From an uncultured Lachnospiraceae bacterium (GTDB lineage Bacteria; Bacillota; Clostridia; Lachnospirales; Lachnospiraceae): 54,907 bases of DNA. The notes beneath the pieces are model-generated. The model was given only the letters and a program-made list of their open reading frames with translations. It was not told the DNA's origin and searched no databases. The stretch is taken from positions 1 to 54,907 of the forward strand of contig CAJTOW010000014.1 in assembly GCA_910577655.1 (NCBI GenBank), read 5' to 3'. Each line of letters begins with the position of its first letter. Position 1 is the stretch's first letter. The translations under genes were made by a program, and so were the position numbers. Below, one piece after another: positions 1-8,344 of the stretch.

Positions 1-187
1 TTTTGATATCATCCCCTCGCCGGTATTCCTCCAGCGAACGGACTGCGGAGTAAAGAGCTTTTAATAAAAATGTTTTTCCGGTTCCGTTTTCCCCTATGAT
101 CAGATTTATATTTGAAAATTGTCCACAGGAAAAATGCCCAATCATGCCAAGATTTTCTAAGTGAACTTCATCAATTCTATAGCCCAT
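1..187 (-). CDS. AAA-family ATPase, N-terminal fragment (cut by window edge)
   Basis: The first 62 codons read leftwards off the window. The start at 187 follows a GAAGGTG ribosome site 6 bases upstream. The fragment opens with a strand-rich segment and then a Walker A motif, GENGTGKT, at about residues 32-39. This layout (about 30 residues, then GENGTGKT) is typical of stand-alone SMC/OLD-like AAA ATPases annotated as AAA_15 or AAA_21. Many of these belong to defence or mobile-element modules, but the part that would decide this (signature motif, Walker B, any nuclease domain) lies outside the window. The ATPase call is firm; the biological role is unknown. Confidence 0.75.
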   Translation of the reverse strand, partial: MGYRIDEVHLENLGMIGHFSCGQFSNINLIIGENGTGKTFLLKALYSAVRSLEEYRRGDDIK

Positions 188-755
188 ATTTATCACCTTC
201 TCACTTTCAATTATTCACAGCCTCTCATAGAATTAATCATACCACAATAAAAATAGATTCACAACGAAAAGAAAAAGGGATTTTCCTTGTGCATCTGCAC
301 ATTTTTCTGTCAACCGAATTAGGCGCACCGTCCCTACTATTTCAATTTTTGGAATGCTAAAATAAACCTATGGATAAAGTAACCAGCTGGCCAATGTCAC
401 TTTGATCGGGCCGTCTCCCTATCTGGCACTGGGGCTGACTGCACCATGGGTGAGCATCTGAAATATTCCTTCAAATGGATCTGGCTGCTGGGAATATTGT
501 GTACGGTATTTGTAGGAATCATTGGCAGGATTCCCGTGTAATGCATCTGCAGAGTCCTGCCGTGCCTGGGCGCGGCAGAACTCTGGAAGTAAGTACATTG
601 TAGAGCTGGCTCGTGTAGAGCCGGAGAAGAGGATCCCGCCAGTGGAATTTATTGACTGGCTGTCCACCCGCAGCCGCCGCCAGCGCCTGCCAGAAGGAAT
701 GGTTCGCCGGACTGAAAGCCCCTGGGGTCTTGGGGGACTGCCCCCTGCCCCGGAC
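188..755. other. Intergenic region with transporter remnant and hairpins
   Basis: I see no intact gene in this 568-base stretch. It contains the transporter remnant listed separately (387-541) and a hairpin at 550-585 with arms CAGAGT-c-CTGCCG and CGGCAG-a-ACTCTG. A short G/C hairpin (GGGGG/CCCCC) just downstream of the SGNH gene's stop, near 730-745, could help end its leftward transcript. Overlapping frames of about 100 codons here have no ribosome site and no recognisable protein pattern. Confidence 0.5.
387..541 (+). pseudogene. Probable remnant: C-terminus of a CitMHS-like carboxylate transporter
   Basis: Two adjacent frames together read like the last 50 residues of a membrane transporter. 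The first (387-465) gives ANVTLIGPSPYLALGLT. The second (446-541) gives GEHLKYSFKWIWLLGI followed by a hydrophobic helix and a stop. A GPSPYLALGL loop, then a G-x-H-x-x-x-SFKW segment, then a final helix resembles the end of CitMHS/citrate-type permeases. There is no start codon, no ribosome site and a frame change in the middle, so this is a decayed fragment if real. The family name is from memory of the pattern and could be wrong; another multi-pass carrier is possible. Confidence 0.35.
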
Positions 756-2246
756 TTATCGGATTGCGCTGGTTCCTCCCATGTCAAACCGGACCCGGTC
801 AATCACTTTCATTGAAGAATTGTCGTAGACAACTATATTAAATCCCCGCCCATTTCTGGAATATCCCACACCATCTATCTCAATTATAGATGCTTTCCCG
901 GCATAGTACCCCTGGCTGACTATTTTATAAACAGAACGTCCGTTACGGAAACCGCCTGTTATTGTAAGTGCCTCTTTGCTGGTTTTTTCTATAGGGGCCT
1001 GTCCCGGAAGAATGACTGCATAATAACTGCAGCGGCGTTTATCACTGAAATCCGTTTTTAACCCAAAGTCCTTTAATGTCTGTTTCATTTCATCCGTAAT
1101 GCCTGTCACCGCATCTTCCCGGACCGAAATAAACACAGAATAATATGGGCTCCTGACAGCTTTAAAATATTCGTTAAAATCAGATATATGGGGAAGCTCG
1201 CAGTTCCGGATCAGCTGGGCATAATATTCTTTTGTTTCTTCCCACTGGTGGTCCGGAACAGGGGCAATGCCGTAGGTTTCTGACAGCAGGTTTCCCATAT
1301 ACTTTGACATTTTGATGGAGCCCCATAGATTTTCATGGCCAATTACGCTTTCTTTCGGAAGCTCTGCCCCGATGGCTTCATAATATCCGGTTTCACAAAA
1401 ATTATAATAATCAATATGATGGTCTGCGGCATATTTTGTGAGATTATTATGTATTCCATCATTCATTTCATTTCCGGGAAGGCTGACCAGAGCCAGCCGG
1501 ATGTGGTTCTCCTGGCAAAGGGCAGTTAAGCGGTCCAGATATTCCAGCATAAGGGGGTCAATGACCGGTTCAAAATTTTCATATCTGTCCGGGTCGCTGG
1601 ACTGAAATGTCCCATAAGCCTGGGGGCCGTAATCAGCAATGGCGGAATAACCTTTTAATTCAGCATATTGGTATTCAGACTGGTCAAGGTCATGCTCTGC
1701 CAGGGAAGACCATCTGGAATGAAAGCGGATATTGGTCAGGTAGTAGCTTAATTCCGACTGGTTTTCATCAAGGGAGCATAGGGCATTTACTGCCTCTGCC
1801 TTTACTTTGGACCATTTCATGGGATCCAGGCATTTTCTTGTTAAGCCTTCCGTAGTATTGATTGCGTTTTCCGGATGAATATCCATCAAAAATTTCGTGT
1901 CCAGCACAACTACCTGCGGAGACTGGAATCTGAGGGCTTCCTTCAGCCAGAAATAACTCAGGAAAATACTCTGCTGTTCACTGCCAAGGTTGTAGCTGCG
2001 GATTCCGCAGCTGTTGTATATTTCCTGGGGCGAAAAGGCATTTACACATACACTTGATCCGAAAAAAAGGACATCTATGGTATTTTCCTCCATCTGGTAA
2101 AACTGATGGTAGGAAGAGGTTGTCGGCCAGGTACTGTTTTTATATAAATACTTTGGCTCCAGGATTTGATTGATCCAGCATAATACGGAAGCCAGGATGC
2201 TGAGAAATATAACACTTCTTATAATACCTTTTATTTTTTCCGGCAT
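756..2246 (-). CDS. SGNH-fold hydrolase/acyltransferase partner with C-terminal ILEI/FAM3-like domain
   Basis: A 496-residue membrane-anchored protein. The start at 2246 is chosen because GGAGG sits 8 bases upstream, inside the last codons of the MBOAT gene. It has one N-terminal membrane helix (about residues 8-26), then an SGNH core with the block-I motif FFGSSVCVN near residue 65 and a late His in HENLWG that would complete the catalytic set. This is the AlgJ/AlgX/DltD-like partner that moves an acyl group delivered by the MBOAT onto a surface polymer. The last 110 residues form a separate domain: VFISVREDAVTGITDEM, then YYAVILPG, then GRGFNIVVYD and RVRFDMGG. This matches the ILEI/FAM3 (PANDER) pattern, known in bacteria on surface-glycan enzymes. 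It overlaps no neighbour and is transcribed with the MBOAT gene. Polymer and acyl group are unknown. Confidence 0.8.
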   Translation of the reverse strand: MPEKIKGIIRSVIFLSILASVLCWINQILEPKYLYKNSTWPTTSSYHQFYQMEENTIDVLFFGSSVCVNAFSPQEIYNSCGIRSYNLGSEQQSIFLSYFWLKEALRFQSPQVVVLDTKFLMDIHPENAINTTEGLTRKCLDPMKWSKVKAEAVNALCSLDENQSELSYYLTNIRFHSRWSSLAEHDLDQSEYQYAELKGYSAIADYGPQAYGTFQSSDPDRYENFEPVIDPLMLEYLDRLTALCQENHIRLALVSLPGNEMNDGIHNNLTKYAADHHIDYYNFCETGYYEAIGAELPKESVIGHENLWGSIKMSKYMGNLLSETYGIAPVPDHQWEETKEYYAQLIRNCELPHISDFNEYFKAVRSPYYSVFISVREDAVTGITDEMKQTLKDFGLKTDFSDKRRCSYYAVILPGQAPIEKTSKEALTITGGFRNGRSVYKIVSQGYYAGKASIIEIDGVGYSRNGRGFNIVVYDNSSMKVIDRVRFDMGGTSAIR

Positions 2247-2247
2247 A

Positions 2248-3711
2248 TTAAAATCCTCCATAAATAAAATCATTGGCATCAAACCCGAATCCATAAGTGC
2301 CCAGTACCCATATGCCGCAGACCGCACACAGATAAATGCTCCACCGCACAGGCAGGCACTGCCGGACAAACCAGTTCCGGAGGACAATTCCCCGTTCCTG
2401 CAGGATACTTACAAATAACAGAAGCAGTAAAGACAGCCCTAATACCTCACATTCTTTCTGGTTCAGTCCAAGACGGAATATGGAGTTGTCAAAAAGAATC
2501 CAGGGATTCCGGAATGTGAACAGGGAACGGATCATTTTGATTCCTGTTTTCAGGGAATCGGCACGGAAGATGATCCAGGCAGCCGTGATCAGACAAAAGG
2601 TGACAAGCTGCTGGAACAGTCTGCGCAGTCTGGATCCTGGGGGCATCTGAAGAAATCCGTAGATTTTTTCCTGCAGGTCATGTGTCAGATCACCGGCAAT
2701 CTGATACCCTCCATGCATCAGTCCCCAGAAAAGAAATTTCCATGAAGCCCCATGCCAGATTCCGCTGACCACAAAGGTAAGCACCAGGTTTCTGTATTTA
2801 CAAAGCCGCCCGCCGCGGTTGCCGCCCAAAGGAATATAGATGTAGTCGCGAAGCCAATGGCTTAATGATATATGCCATCTCCTCCAGAATTCCTTGACGG
2901 ATACAGAAAAATACGGATGGTTAAAATTATCAGTCAGACAGATTCCGAACAACTGGGATACTCCTTGTGAAATCGTTACACAGGATAAAAAGTCGGTATA
3001 TAACTGAAAGCTGTACAAAACCCCGGCAACAGCCACATACAGGCCCTGGTAGGTCATATGGTTGTTAAAAACAGTATCAACGATTACAGAGGCTTTGTTT
3101 GCAATCATATATTTCAAAAAGAATCCCCATATAATAAGCTGGATTCCTTTCATGAATTTGTCTGAATCATACCGGTGCCCACAAAAAAGCTGCTTTTCCA
3201 GCTGCTGGTATCTTGGGATGGGGCCCTGGATGATATGCGGAAAAAAGGAAATAAACAGAGCATATTTGAAGGGATTGCGCTGGCAGTCAATACGGCCCTT
3301 GTAAATATCTGTCAGGTATGCAATGATTTGCAGGGAATAAAAACTTAATCCTACCGGAATGATCCATGGGAACTTCTGTTTATGGACAATACATCCCAGA
3401 AAGAAGTCTGTGCATTTGGAACCGAATAAGGGAAATACAGATAACACAATACCTGTTATCAGAATAAGCTGTTTCCATCCAGGTTTCCACTGACGTGTTC
3501 TCAGGTGCTGGATCAGAATTCCAAAAAGGTAGCTGATCCCTATTGACATGGCAAAGATGACCAGCTGCATCCGACGGTATATGGTAAAGTAATAAAAGAA
3601 GCCGCTTCCGGCCAGCAAAACCAGCCATCGGAAATTCAATGGCAGGATATAATATACTGCCGTCAGCAGGATCAGGAATACATAGAATCCAAAGGATACA
3701 TAGTTCATCAT
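2248..3711 (-). CDS. MBOAT-family O-acyltransferase (AlgI/DltB-like)
   Basis: A 487-residue multi-pass membrane protein that would move acyl groups (usually acetyl) across the membrane for O-acylation of a secreted polysaccharide or wall polymer. Visible MBOAT marks are FFPHIIQGPIPRY, the FWRRWHISLSHWLRDYIYIP block and the FVVSGIWHGASWKF segment that contains the catalytic His. The start at 3711 (ATG-ATG) follows GGGGGTGG; longer upstream frames lack such a site. Its stop is one base from the start of the SGNH gene, so the two are translationally linked and almost certainly form one acylation machine. The family is certain; the substrate cannot be told from sequence. Confidence 0.92.
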   Translation of the reverse strand: MMNYVSFGFYVFLILLTAVYYILPLNFRWLVLLAGSGFFYYFTIYRRMQLVIFAMSIGISYLFGILIQHLRTRQWKPGWKQLILITGIVLSVFPLFGSKCTDFFLGCIVHKQKFPWIIPVGLSFYSLQIIAYLTDIYKGRIDCQRNPFKYALFISFFPHIIQGPIPRYQQLEKQLFCGHRYDSDKFMKGIQLIIWGFFLKYMIANKASVIVDTVFNNHMTYQGLYVAVAGVLYSFQLYTDFLSCVTISQGVSQLFGICLTDNFNHPYFSVSVKEFWRRWHISLSHWLRDYIYIPLGGNRGGRLCKYRNLVLTFVVSGIWHGASWKFLFWGLMHGGYQIAGDLTHDLQEKIYGFLQMPPGSRLRRLFQQLVTFCLITAAWIIFRADSLKTGIKMIRSLFTFRNPWILFDNSIFRLGLNQKECEVLGLSLLLLLFVSILQERGIVLRNWFVRQCLPVRWSIYLCAVCGIWVLGTYGFGFDANDFIYGGF

Positions 3712-3747
3712 AAGCGCCACCCCCATGTGTTGTACCGGCTTTGAAAC

Positions 3748-3944
3748 GTGTACTTTTGCAAAGCGGCAACAAGTTATGGGGAGCCTGACGCCCGGGGCTG
3801 CTTGTCCCCAGTGAACTGTTACACTAACAATCACATTTCGACAGCTCAACTGCCAAAATTTGTTGCAAAATCAATGTTTTTATGGTAAAGTAGGCAACAG
3901 TCCCAGAAAATAATAAAATTTGCAAAAGTACACATTTGCAAATT
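3748..3944. repeat. Inverted repeats and 28-bp palindrome beside the recombinase gene
   Basis: GTGTACTTTTGCAAA at 3748-3762 recurs as its exact reverse complement at 3919-3933. The right copy lies within a larger palindrome, AATTTGCAAA-8 bases-TTTGCAAATT (3917-3944). A 28-bp palindrome with 10-bp arms fits the crossover or binding site of a small serine recombinase, whose gene ends at 4003. It could also be an operator. The span also holds a half copy of the genome-repeat arm TGAACTGTTAC (3812-3822). Confidence 0.5.
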
Positions 3945-4002
3945 TCCTCTTTTATCCACTGTTTTACAGTCAGCGGGGCAAATGTGCAGAGATGCCGGAT
4001 GA

Positions 4003-4602
4003 TTACGGGTTTTCGAATTTTCTGGCTTTCCCATAGAATGTACCGACAGGCATTCCGCAAGCATCCGCCGCCTGACGGAGCGTTATTTTTTTCTTTCTCC
4101 AGTCGCAGAGTATATTCTGGAAATTATCCGGATAGGGAAGGGCCGGACGGCCAAACCTGACCCCTCTGGCTTTGGCGGCCGCGATCCCCTCCGCCTGACG
4201 CTGCCGGATGTTGGCCCGCTCATTTTCCGCCACAAAGGACAGCACCTGTAACACAATGTCGCTAAGGAATGTCCCCATCAGGTCCTTGCCCCTCCGGGTA
4301 TCCAGAAGCGGCATATCCAGCACCGCAATGTCAATCCCTTTTTCCCTGGTAAGAATCCGCCATTGTTCCAGAATCTCCCCATAATCACGCCCAAGGCGGT
4401 CTATGCTTTTGACATAGAGCAGGTCATCTCTTTTCATGCGGCGCACCATGCGTTTGTAAGACGGGCGTTCAAAATCCTTGCCGGACTGCTTGTCCATGAA
4501 GATGTTTTCTGCCGGTATGGACAGCTTTTGAAATGCCGCTGTCTGCCTGTCTTCATTCTGGTCACGGCTGCTGACCCGTATATATCCGTATATTTTCGTC
4601 AT
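4003..4602 (-). CDS. Serine recombinase, resolvase/invertase family
   Basis: A 199-residue small serine recombinase that cuts and rejoins DNA at short palindromic sites through a phosphoserine link. The start at 4602 follows AAAGGAG. Residues 3-12 (IYGYIRVSSR) carry the nucleophile Ser, followed by KSIDRLGRDY (about 67-76) and VAENERANIRQRQAEGI (about 117-133) of the catalytic core and E-helix. The C-terminal 45 residues form a helix-turn-helix (ITLRQAADACGMPVGTFY). The length matches Tn3-type resolvases and Hin-like invertases. No transposase lies next to it, so it is an orphan or the remnant of a mobile element; the palindromes at 3748-3944 are candidate sites. Confidence 0.9.
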   Translation of the reverse strand: MTKIYGYIRVSSRDQNEDRQTAAFQKLSIPAENIFMDKQSGKDFERPSYKRMVRRMKRDDLLYVKSIDRLGRDYGEILEQWRILTREKGIDIAVLDMPLLDTRRGKDLMGTFLSDIVLQVLSFVAENERANIRQRQAEGIAAAKARGVRFGRPALPYPDNFQNILCDWRKKKITLRQAADACGMPVGTFYGKARKFENP

Positions 4603-5109
4603 GTTTTCTCCTTTCCTGCCAGACCGGACGGAAGCGGCGCTCTCCTGCATAAGCTTTTGCAGCAGCTCTTCCGGCCGGCACAGCAACGGGTAATTGCGGC
4701 TGAACTTTGCCAGCCTATATATTTAGGAAGCTATTCTTTGCCGTTTTTTCCAAAAGCCGTTATCCTGCCCCATTCCTGCGGCGTTTTCCGGCACTGGCGC
4801 GCCCAATGCGTCACTTCCCCTGCCGGTTATATTCCTTCTGGACGGTCATTCACTTGTCAAAGTACTGGGGCGGACACGTTTTAGTATAACAGCAGGGGGA
4901 TCTTTGCGCCGCATGAACAGCATCCGTAAGTGCGCGAAGGAAATTTTGCAGCAAATCTATATTCACCCTTGCCGTCGTGAAGGATGTTGTTACCATATTT
5001 TAATATAAACGCTTTTTCCAGAGCTGGTATCTGCTGGCTACAGAGGAACAATCTTGCCGTAAATACTAAGGAACTGTTATCTTTTTCTAAATAAAATACG
5101 CATCAAATG
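4603..5109. other. Intergenic region upstream of the recombinase and leuB
   Basis: About 500 bases between two divergent genes. I find no convincing coding frame, RNA gene or terminator. On the minus strand TTGACA at about 4852-4857 may belong to a weak recombinase promoter, but its spacing to TATAAC (19 bases) is poor. A palindrome ATATTTTAATAT lies near 4998. Frames of 60-170 codons on the plus strand lack ribosome sites and read against the recombinase leader. Confidence 0.4.
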
Positions 5110-5138
5110 TTGAAAAATGAAAACAAATGCGTTAATAT
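5110..5138 (+). promoter_or_regulatory. Sigma-A promoter of leuB
   Basis: TTGAAA (5110-5115), a 17-base spacer and TAATAT (5133-5138). Transcription would start near 5145 and leave a 118-base leader. No T-box or leucine leader peptide is visible in that leader. Confidence 0.7.
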
Positions 5139-5262
5139 GAATAGAAATACTGTCTGGAAACGGGTAACAGCGCAAATAAGACAGCCTTTCAGGGCAGATC
5201 CGGCCCCGGCGGCTGCAAAAAAGGAGTACAGACAGAAGACATAGACAAAGGGGAGATTCAGG

Positions 5263-6348
5263 ATGGAATGTAAGATCGTCACCATTCCGGGAGACGGAAT
5301 CGGCCCGGAGATTGTCCGGGAAGCGTGCAAGGTGTTAGACAAAGTGGGAAGGGTGTATGGACATACATTTTCCTACAAGGAGATTCTCATGGGCGGATGC
5401 TCCATTGATGCTTACGGGGTACCGCTGACCGACGAAGCGCTGGCAGAAGCCAAAGCAGCAGACGCAGTCCTTTTGGGAGCTGTAGGCGGCAATGTGGGAA
5501 ACTCCAGATGGTATGATGTAGCGCCGAATCTGAGACCGGAGGCCGGACTTCTGGCCATCCGCAAGGGCCTGGGTCTTTTTGCCAATATGCGTCCTGCCTA
5601 TCTGTACCAGGAGCTGGCCCAGGCCTGCCCCCTGAAAAAAGAGATCATCGGCGACGGCTTTGATATGGTCATTATGCGGGAGCTGACCGGAGGACTGTAC
5701 TTTGGTGAGCGCCACACAGAGGAGGTAGATGGGGTTCTTCAGGCAGTAGATACCCTGACTTACAATGAGCATGAGATCCGCCGGATCGCCATCAAGGCCT
5801 TTGATATCGCTATGAAGCGCAGGAAAAAGGTTACCAGCGTGGACAAAGCCAATGTGCTGGATTCCTCCAGGCTCTGGAGGAAAGTAGTGGAAGAGGTGGC
5901 AAAGGATTACCCGGAGATTACCCTGGAGCATATGCTGGTGGATAACTGTGCCATGCAGCTGGTGATGAATCCGCGTCAGTTCGACGTGATCCTGACGGAG
6001 AATATGTTCGGAGATATCCTTTCTGATGAGGCCAGCATGATCACCGGTTCCATCGGGATGCTGTCTTCCGCCAGTATGAATGAGACAAAATTCGGACTCT
6101 ATGAGCCCAGCCACGGCTCCGCGCCGGATATCGCCGGAAAGGACGTGGCCAATCCCATCGCTACCATCCTCTCAGCGGCCATGATGCTGCGCTACTCCTT
6201 TGACCTTGACAAGGAGGCATCTGCTATAGAGGCAGCGGTTCAGAAGGTTCTGACAGAAGGGTACCGCACCGTGGATATCATGGCCGAGGGCTGCGAACAG
6301 ACAGGCACTGCCAGAATGGGAGATCTGATCGCAGAGCGGATCGGGTGA
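5263..6348 (+). CDS. leuB: 3-isopropylmalate dehydrogenase
   Basis: A 361-residue cytoplasmic NAD-dependent oxidative decarboxylase of leucine synthesis (3-isopropylmalate to 2-oxoisocaproate), normal length. The N-terminus IPGDGIGPEIV is the family nucleotide-site signature. MRELTGGLYFG and the metal-binding stretch TENMFGDILSDEASMITGS are intact, as is GLYEPSHGSAPDIAGKDVANP. The ATG at 5263 follows AAGGGGAG. It is followed after 105 bases by ilvD. leuA, leuC and leuD are not nearby, so the leucine genes are split in this genome. Confidence 0.97.
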   Translation: MECKIVTIPGDGIGPEIVREACKVLDKVGRVYGHTFSYKEILMGGCSIDAYGVPLTDEALAEAKAADAVLLGAVGGNVGNSRWYDVAPNLRPEAGLLAIRKGLGLFANMRPAYLYQELAQACPLKKEIIGDGFDMVIMRELTGGLYFGERHTEEVDGVLQAVDTLTYNEHEIRRIAIKAFDIAMKRRKKVTSVDKANVLDSSRLWRKVVEEVAKDYPEITLEHMLVDNCAMQLVMNPRQFDVILTENMFGDILSDEASMITGSIGMLSSASMNETKFGLYEPSHGSAPDIAGKDVANPIATILSAAMMLRYSFDLDKEASAIEAAVQKVLTEGYRTVDIMAEGCEQTGTARMGDLIAERIG

Positions 6349-6397
6349 GCTGCCGGAAGTTCAGGTTCACGATCATGGAGTTTGTTATAAAGATATC

Positions 6398-6427
6398 GTA
6401 GCAGTTCAAGTGGTATCTGAACTGTAC
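6398..6427. repeat. Interspersed palindrome, family A (diverged copy)
   Basis: GCAGTTCA and TGAACTGT arms face each other across about 9 bases in the leuB-ilvD gap. This is a diverged member of the family seen perfectly at 23174-23204. As RNA it would fold into a hairpin inside the operon message. Confidence 0.6.
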
Positions 6428-6453
6428 TATCAAATAAGCAGGAGGAGAAAGTT

Positions 6454-8115
6454 ATGAGAAGTGATAACGCAAAATCAGGTATGCAGCAGGCACCGGCCAG
6501 ATCCCTTTACCGTGCCCTGGGACTGACCGACGAGGAGCTGGCACGTCCCCTTGTAGGTATTGTAAGCTCTTATAATGAGATTGTGCCAGGACATATGAAC
6601 CTGGATAAGATTGTTGACGCGGTGAAGCAGGGCGTAGCCATGGCAGGGGGAACCCCCATCGTATTCCCGGCCATCGCTGTGTGCGACGGGATTGCCATGG
6701 GCCATGTAGGCATGAAATACTCTCTGGTAACCCGTGACCTGATCGCCGATTCCACCGAGTGTATGGCCCTGGCCCACCAGTTCGATGCCCTGGTCATGGT
6801 GCCAAACTGTGATAAAAATGTACCCGGCCTTCTCATGGCCGCTGCCCGTCTCAATATCCCCACCGTATTTGTCAGCGGCGGTCCTATGCTGGCTGGCCGG
6901 ATCAAGGGGGAGAAGAAGAGCCTTTCCAGTATGTTCGAGGCAGTAGGCGCCTACGCCGCCGGGACTATGACCGAGGAGGATGTGGAAGATTTCGCAAACC
7001 GTGTCTGCCCAACCTGCGGCTCCTGCTCCGGTATGTATACAGCCAACAGCATGAACTGCCTGACCGAAGTCCTGGGTATGGGTCTTCAGGGCAACGGCAC
7101 CGTGCCGGCCGTCTACTCCGAGCGCATCCGTCTGGCCAAGCACGCAGGCATGGCTGTTATGGATATGCTGAAGAAAAATATCTGTCCCAGAGACATTATG
7201 ACAAAGGAAGCATTTGTCAATGCCCTGACCATGGATATGGCCCTGGGCTGCAGCACCAACAGTATGCTGCATCTGCCGGCCATTGCCCATGAGGCAGGCG
7301 TGGAGCTGAACGTAGATATCGCCAATGAGATCAGCGCCAGGACCCCCAATCTCTGCCATCTGGCCCCTGCAGGCCCCACCTATATGGAGGACCTTAATGA
7401 GGCAGGCGGTGTGTATGCGGTCATGAAGGAGATCAGCAAGCTGGGCCTTCTGAATCTGGACTGCATGACCGTGACCGGAAAGACGGTAGGAGAGAATATC
7501 AAGAATGCGGTCAACCGCAATCCGGAGGTTATCCGCACCATCGAAAATCCATACTCTGCCACCGGCGGCATTGCCGTGCTGCGAGGCAACCTGGCACCGG
7601 ATTCCTGCGTGGTGAAACGCTCCGCAGTGGTTCCGGAGATGCTCAGGCATGAAGGTCCGGCAAGAGTATTTGATTGTGAGGAAGATGCGATTGATGCCAT
7701 CAAGGGAGGTAAGATCGTGGCCGGAGATGTGGTGGTGATCCGTTACGAAGGCCCCAAGGGTGGCCCTGGTATGCGTGAGATGCTCAATCCCACCTCCGCC
7801 ATCGCAGGTATGGGCCTTGGCTCTTCCGTAGCCCTGATTACTGACGGACGTTTCAGCGGCGCTTCCCGTGGCGCTTCCATCGGTCACGTAAGTCCCGAAG
7901 CCGCCATGGGCGGCCCCATCGGTCTGGTACAGGAAGGGGATATCATCGAGATCGATATCAACGCCAACACCATCAACATGCGGGTATCCGATGAAGAGCT
8001 TGCAAAACGCCGCCAGGGCTGGACACCGAAGACCAAAGAGGTAAACGGCTATCTGAAACGTTACGCCGACCTGGTAACCAGCGCCGACAAAGGCGCAGTG
8101 CTGAAGGGAAATTAA
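6454..8115 (+). CDS. ilvD: Dihydroxy-acid dehydratase
   Basis: A 553-residue Fe-S enzyme that dehydrates dihydroxy-isovalerate and dihydroxy-methylvalerate to the 2-oxo acids of valine and isoleucine. The cluster and metal motifs are all present: PNCDKNVPG (about 111-119), CPTCGSCSGMYTANSMNC (about 185-202) and the C-terminal TDGRFSGASRGASIGHVSPEA. The ATG at 6454 has AGGAGGAG upstream. It sits between leuB and ilvB in one direction. Nothing is missing compared with the family. Confidence 0.97.
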   Translation: MRSDNAKSGMQQAPARSLYRALGLTDEELARPLVGIVSSYNEIVPGHMNLDKIVDAVKQGVAMAGGTPIVFPAIAVCDGIAMGHVGMKYSLVTRDLIADSTECMALAHQFDALVMVPNCDKNVPGLLMAAARLNIPTVFVSGGPMLAGRIKGEKKSLSSMFEAVGAYAAGTMTEEDVEDFANRVCPTCGSCSGMYTANSMNCLTEVLGMGLQGNGTVPAVYSERIRLAKHAGMAVMDMLKKNICPRDIMTKEAFVNALTMDMALGCSTNSMLHLPAIAHEAGVELNVDIANEISARTPNLCHLAPAGPTYMEDLNEAGGVYAVMKEISKLGLLNLDCMTVTGKTVGENIKNAVNRNPEVIRTIENPYSATGGIAVLRGNLAPDSCVVKRSAVVPEMLRHEGPARVFDCEEDAIDAIKGGKIVAGDVVVIRYEGPKGGPGMREMLNPTSAIAGMGLGSSVALITDGRFSGASRGASIGHVSPEAAMGGPIGLVQEGDIIEIDINANTINMRVSDEELAKRRQGWTPKTKEVNGYLKRYADLVTSADKGAVLKGN

Positions 8116-8130
8116 GGATAACAGTCAGAC

Positions 8131-8310
8131 GGGCGGCAGATGGTATAAGAAGCAGCGTTGCAAACTGCACCTGTTTGCATAAGCAGCTTCTTATACCGTC
8201 TGCCATCGGGCGGAAGCCCGAAGCTTCTTGTCCCCGGTGGATTTCGGGGACAAGAAGATAGCCCGTCGGAAAGAATGAGACTGACTGGGCGGCAGATGGT
8301 ATAAGAAGAT
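8131..8310. repeat. Composite of nested palindromes between ilvD and ilvB
   Basis: Three structures fill most of the 229-base gap. (1) 8135-8153 pairs with 8186-8204 (19 bp, one G-U), enclosing an inner perfect hairpin TGCAAAC/GTTTGCA (8159-8165, 8173-8179). (2) GGGC-ggaa-GCCC at 8208-8219. (3) CTTCTTGTCCCCG (8224-8236) pairs perfectly with 8245-8257. A 22-base segment, 8131-8152, recurs directly at 8288-8309. The CTTCTTGTC hairpin is the family-B core also seen near 43160 and 49555. The block could act as a partial terminator or mRNA stabiliser. Confidence 0.75.
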
Positions 8311-8344
8311 AGTATTAAGAATTATTTAGAAAGGGAGTTTTCCA

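Noticed and set aside
522..815. 97-codon plus-strand frame downstream of the transporter remnant
   Set aside because: No ribosome site, overlaps the end of the real SGNH gene, and the sequence shows no protein pattern.
4707..4889. Frames of 60-170 codons upstream of the recombinase
   Set aside because: No start signals, antisense to the recombinase leader, no recognisable motifs.
5138..5245. Short frame in the leuB leader that could have been a leader peptide
   Set aside because: Its ATG overlaps the -10 box, so it would not be transcribed, and it has no run of leucine codons.
5140..5262. Possible T-box before leuB
   Set aside because: The GGTGG-type T-box bulge, the specifier loop pattern and a leader terminator are all absent.
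6475..7887. Long open frame on the minus strand inside ilvD (also inside leuB, serC, fbp and the M23 gene)
   Set aside because: These are mirror frames of strongly conserved genes; they have no ribosome sites, and their His/Gln/Leu-rich composition reflects the opposite strand.
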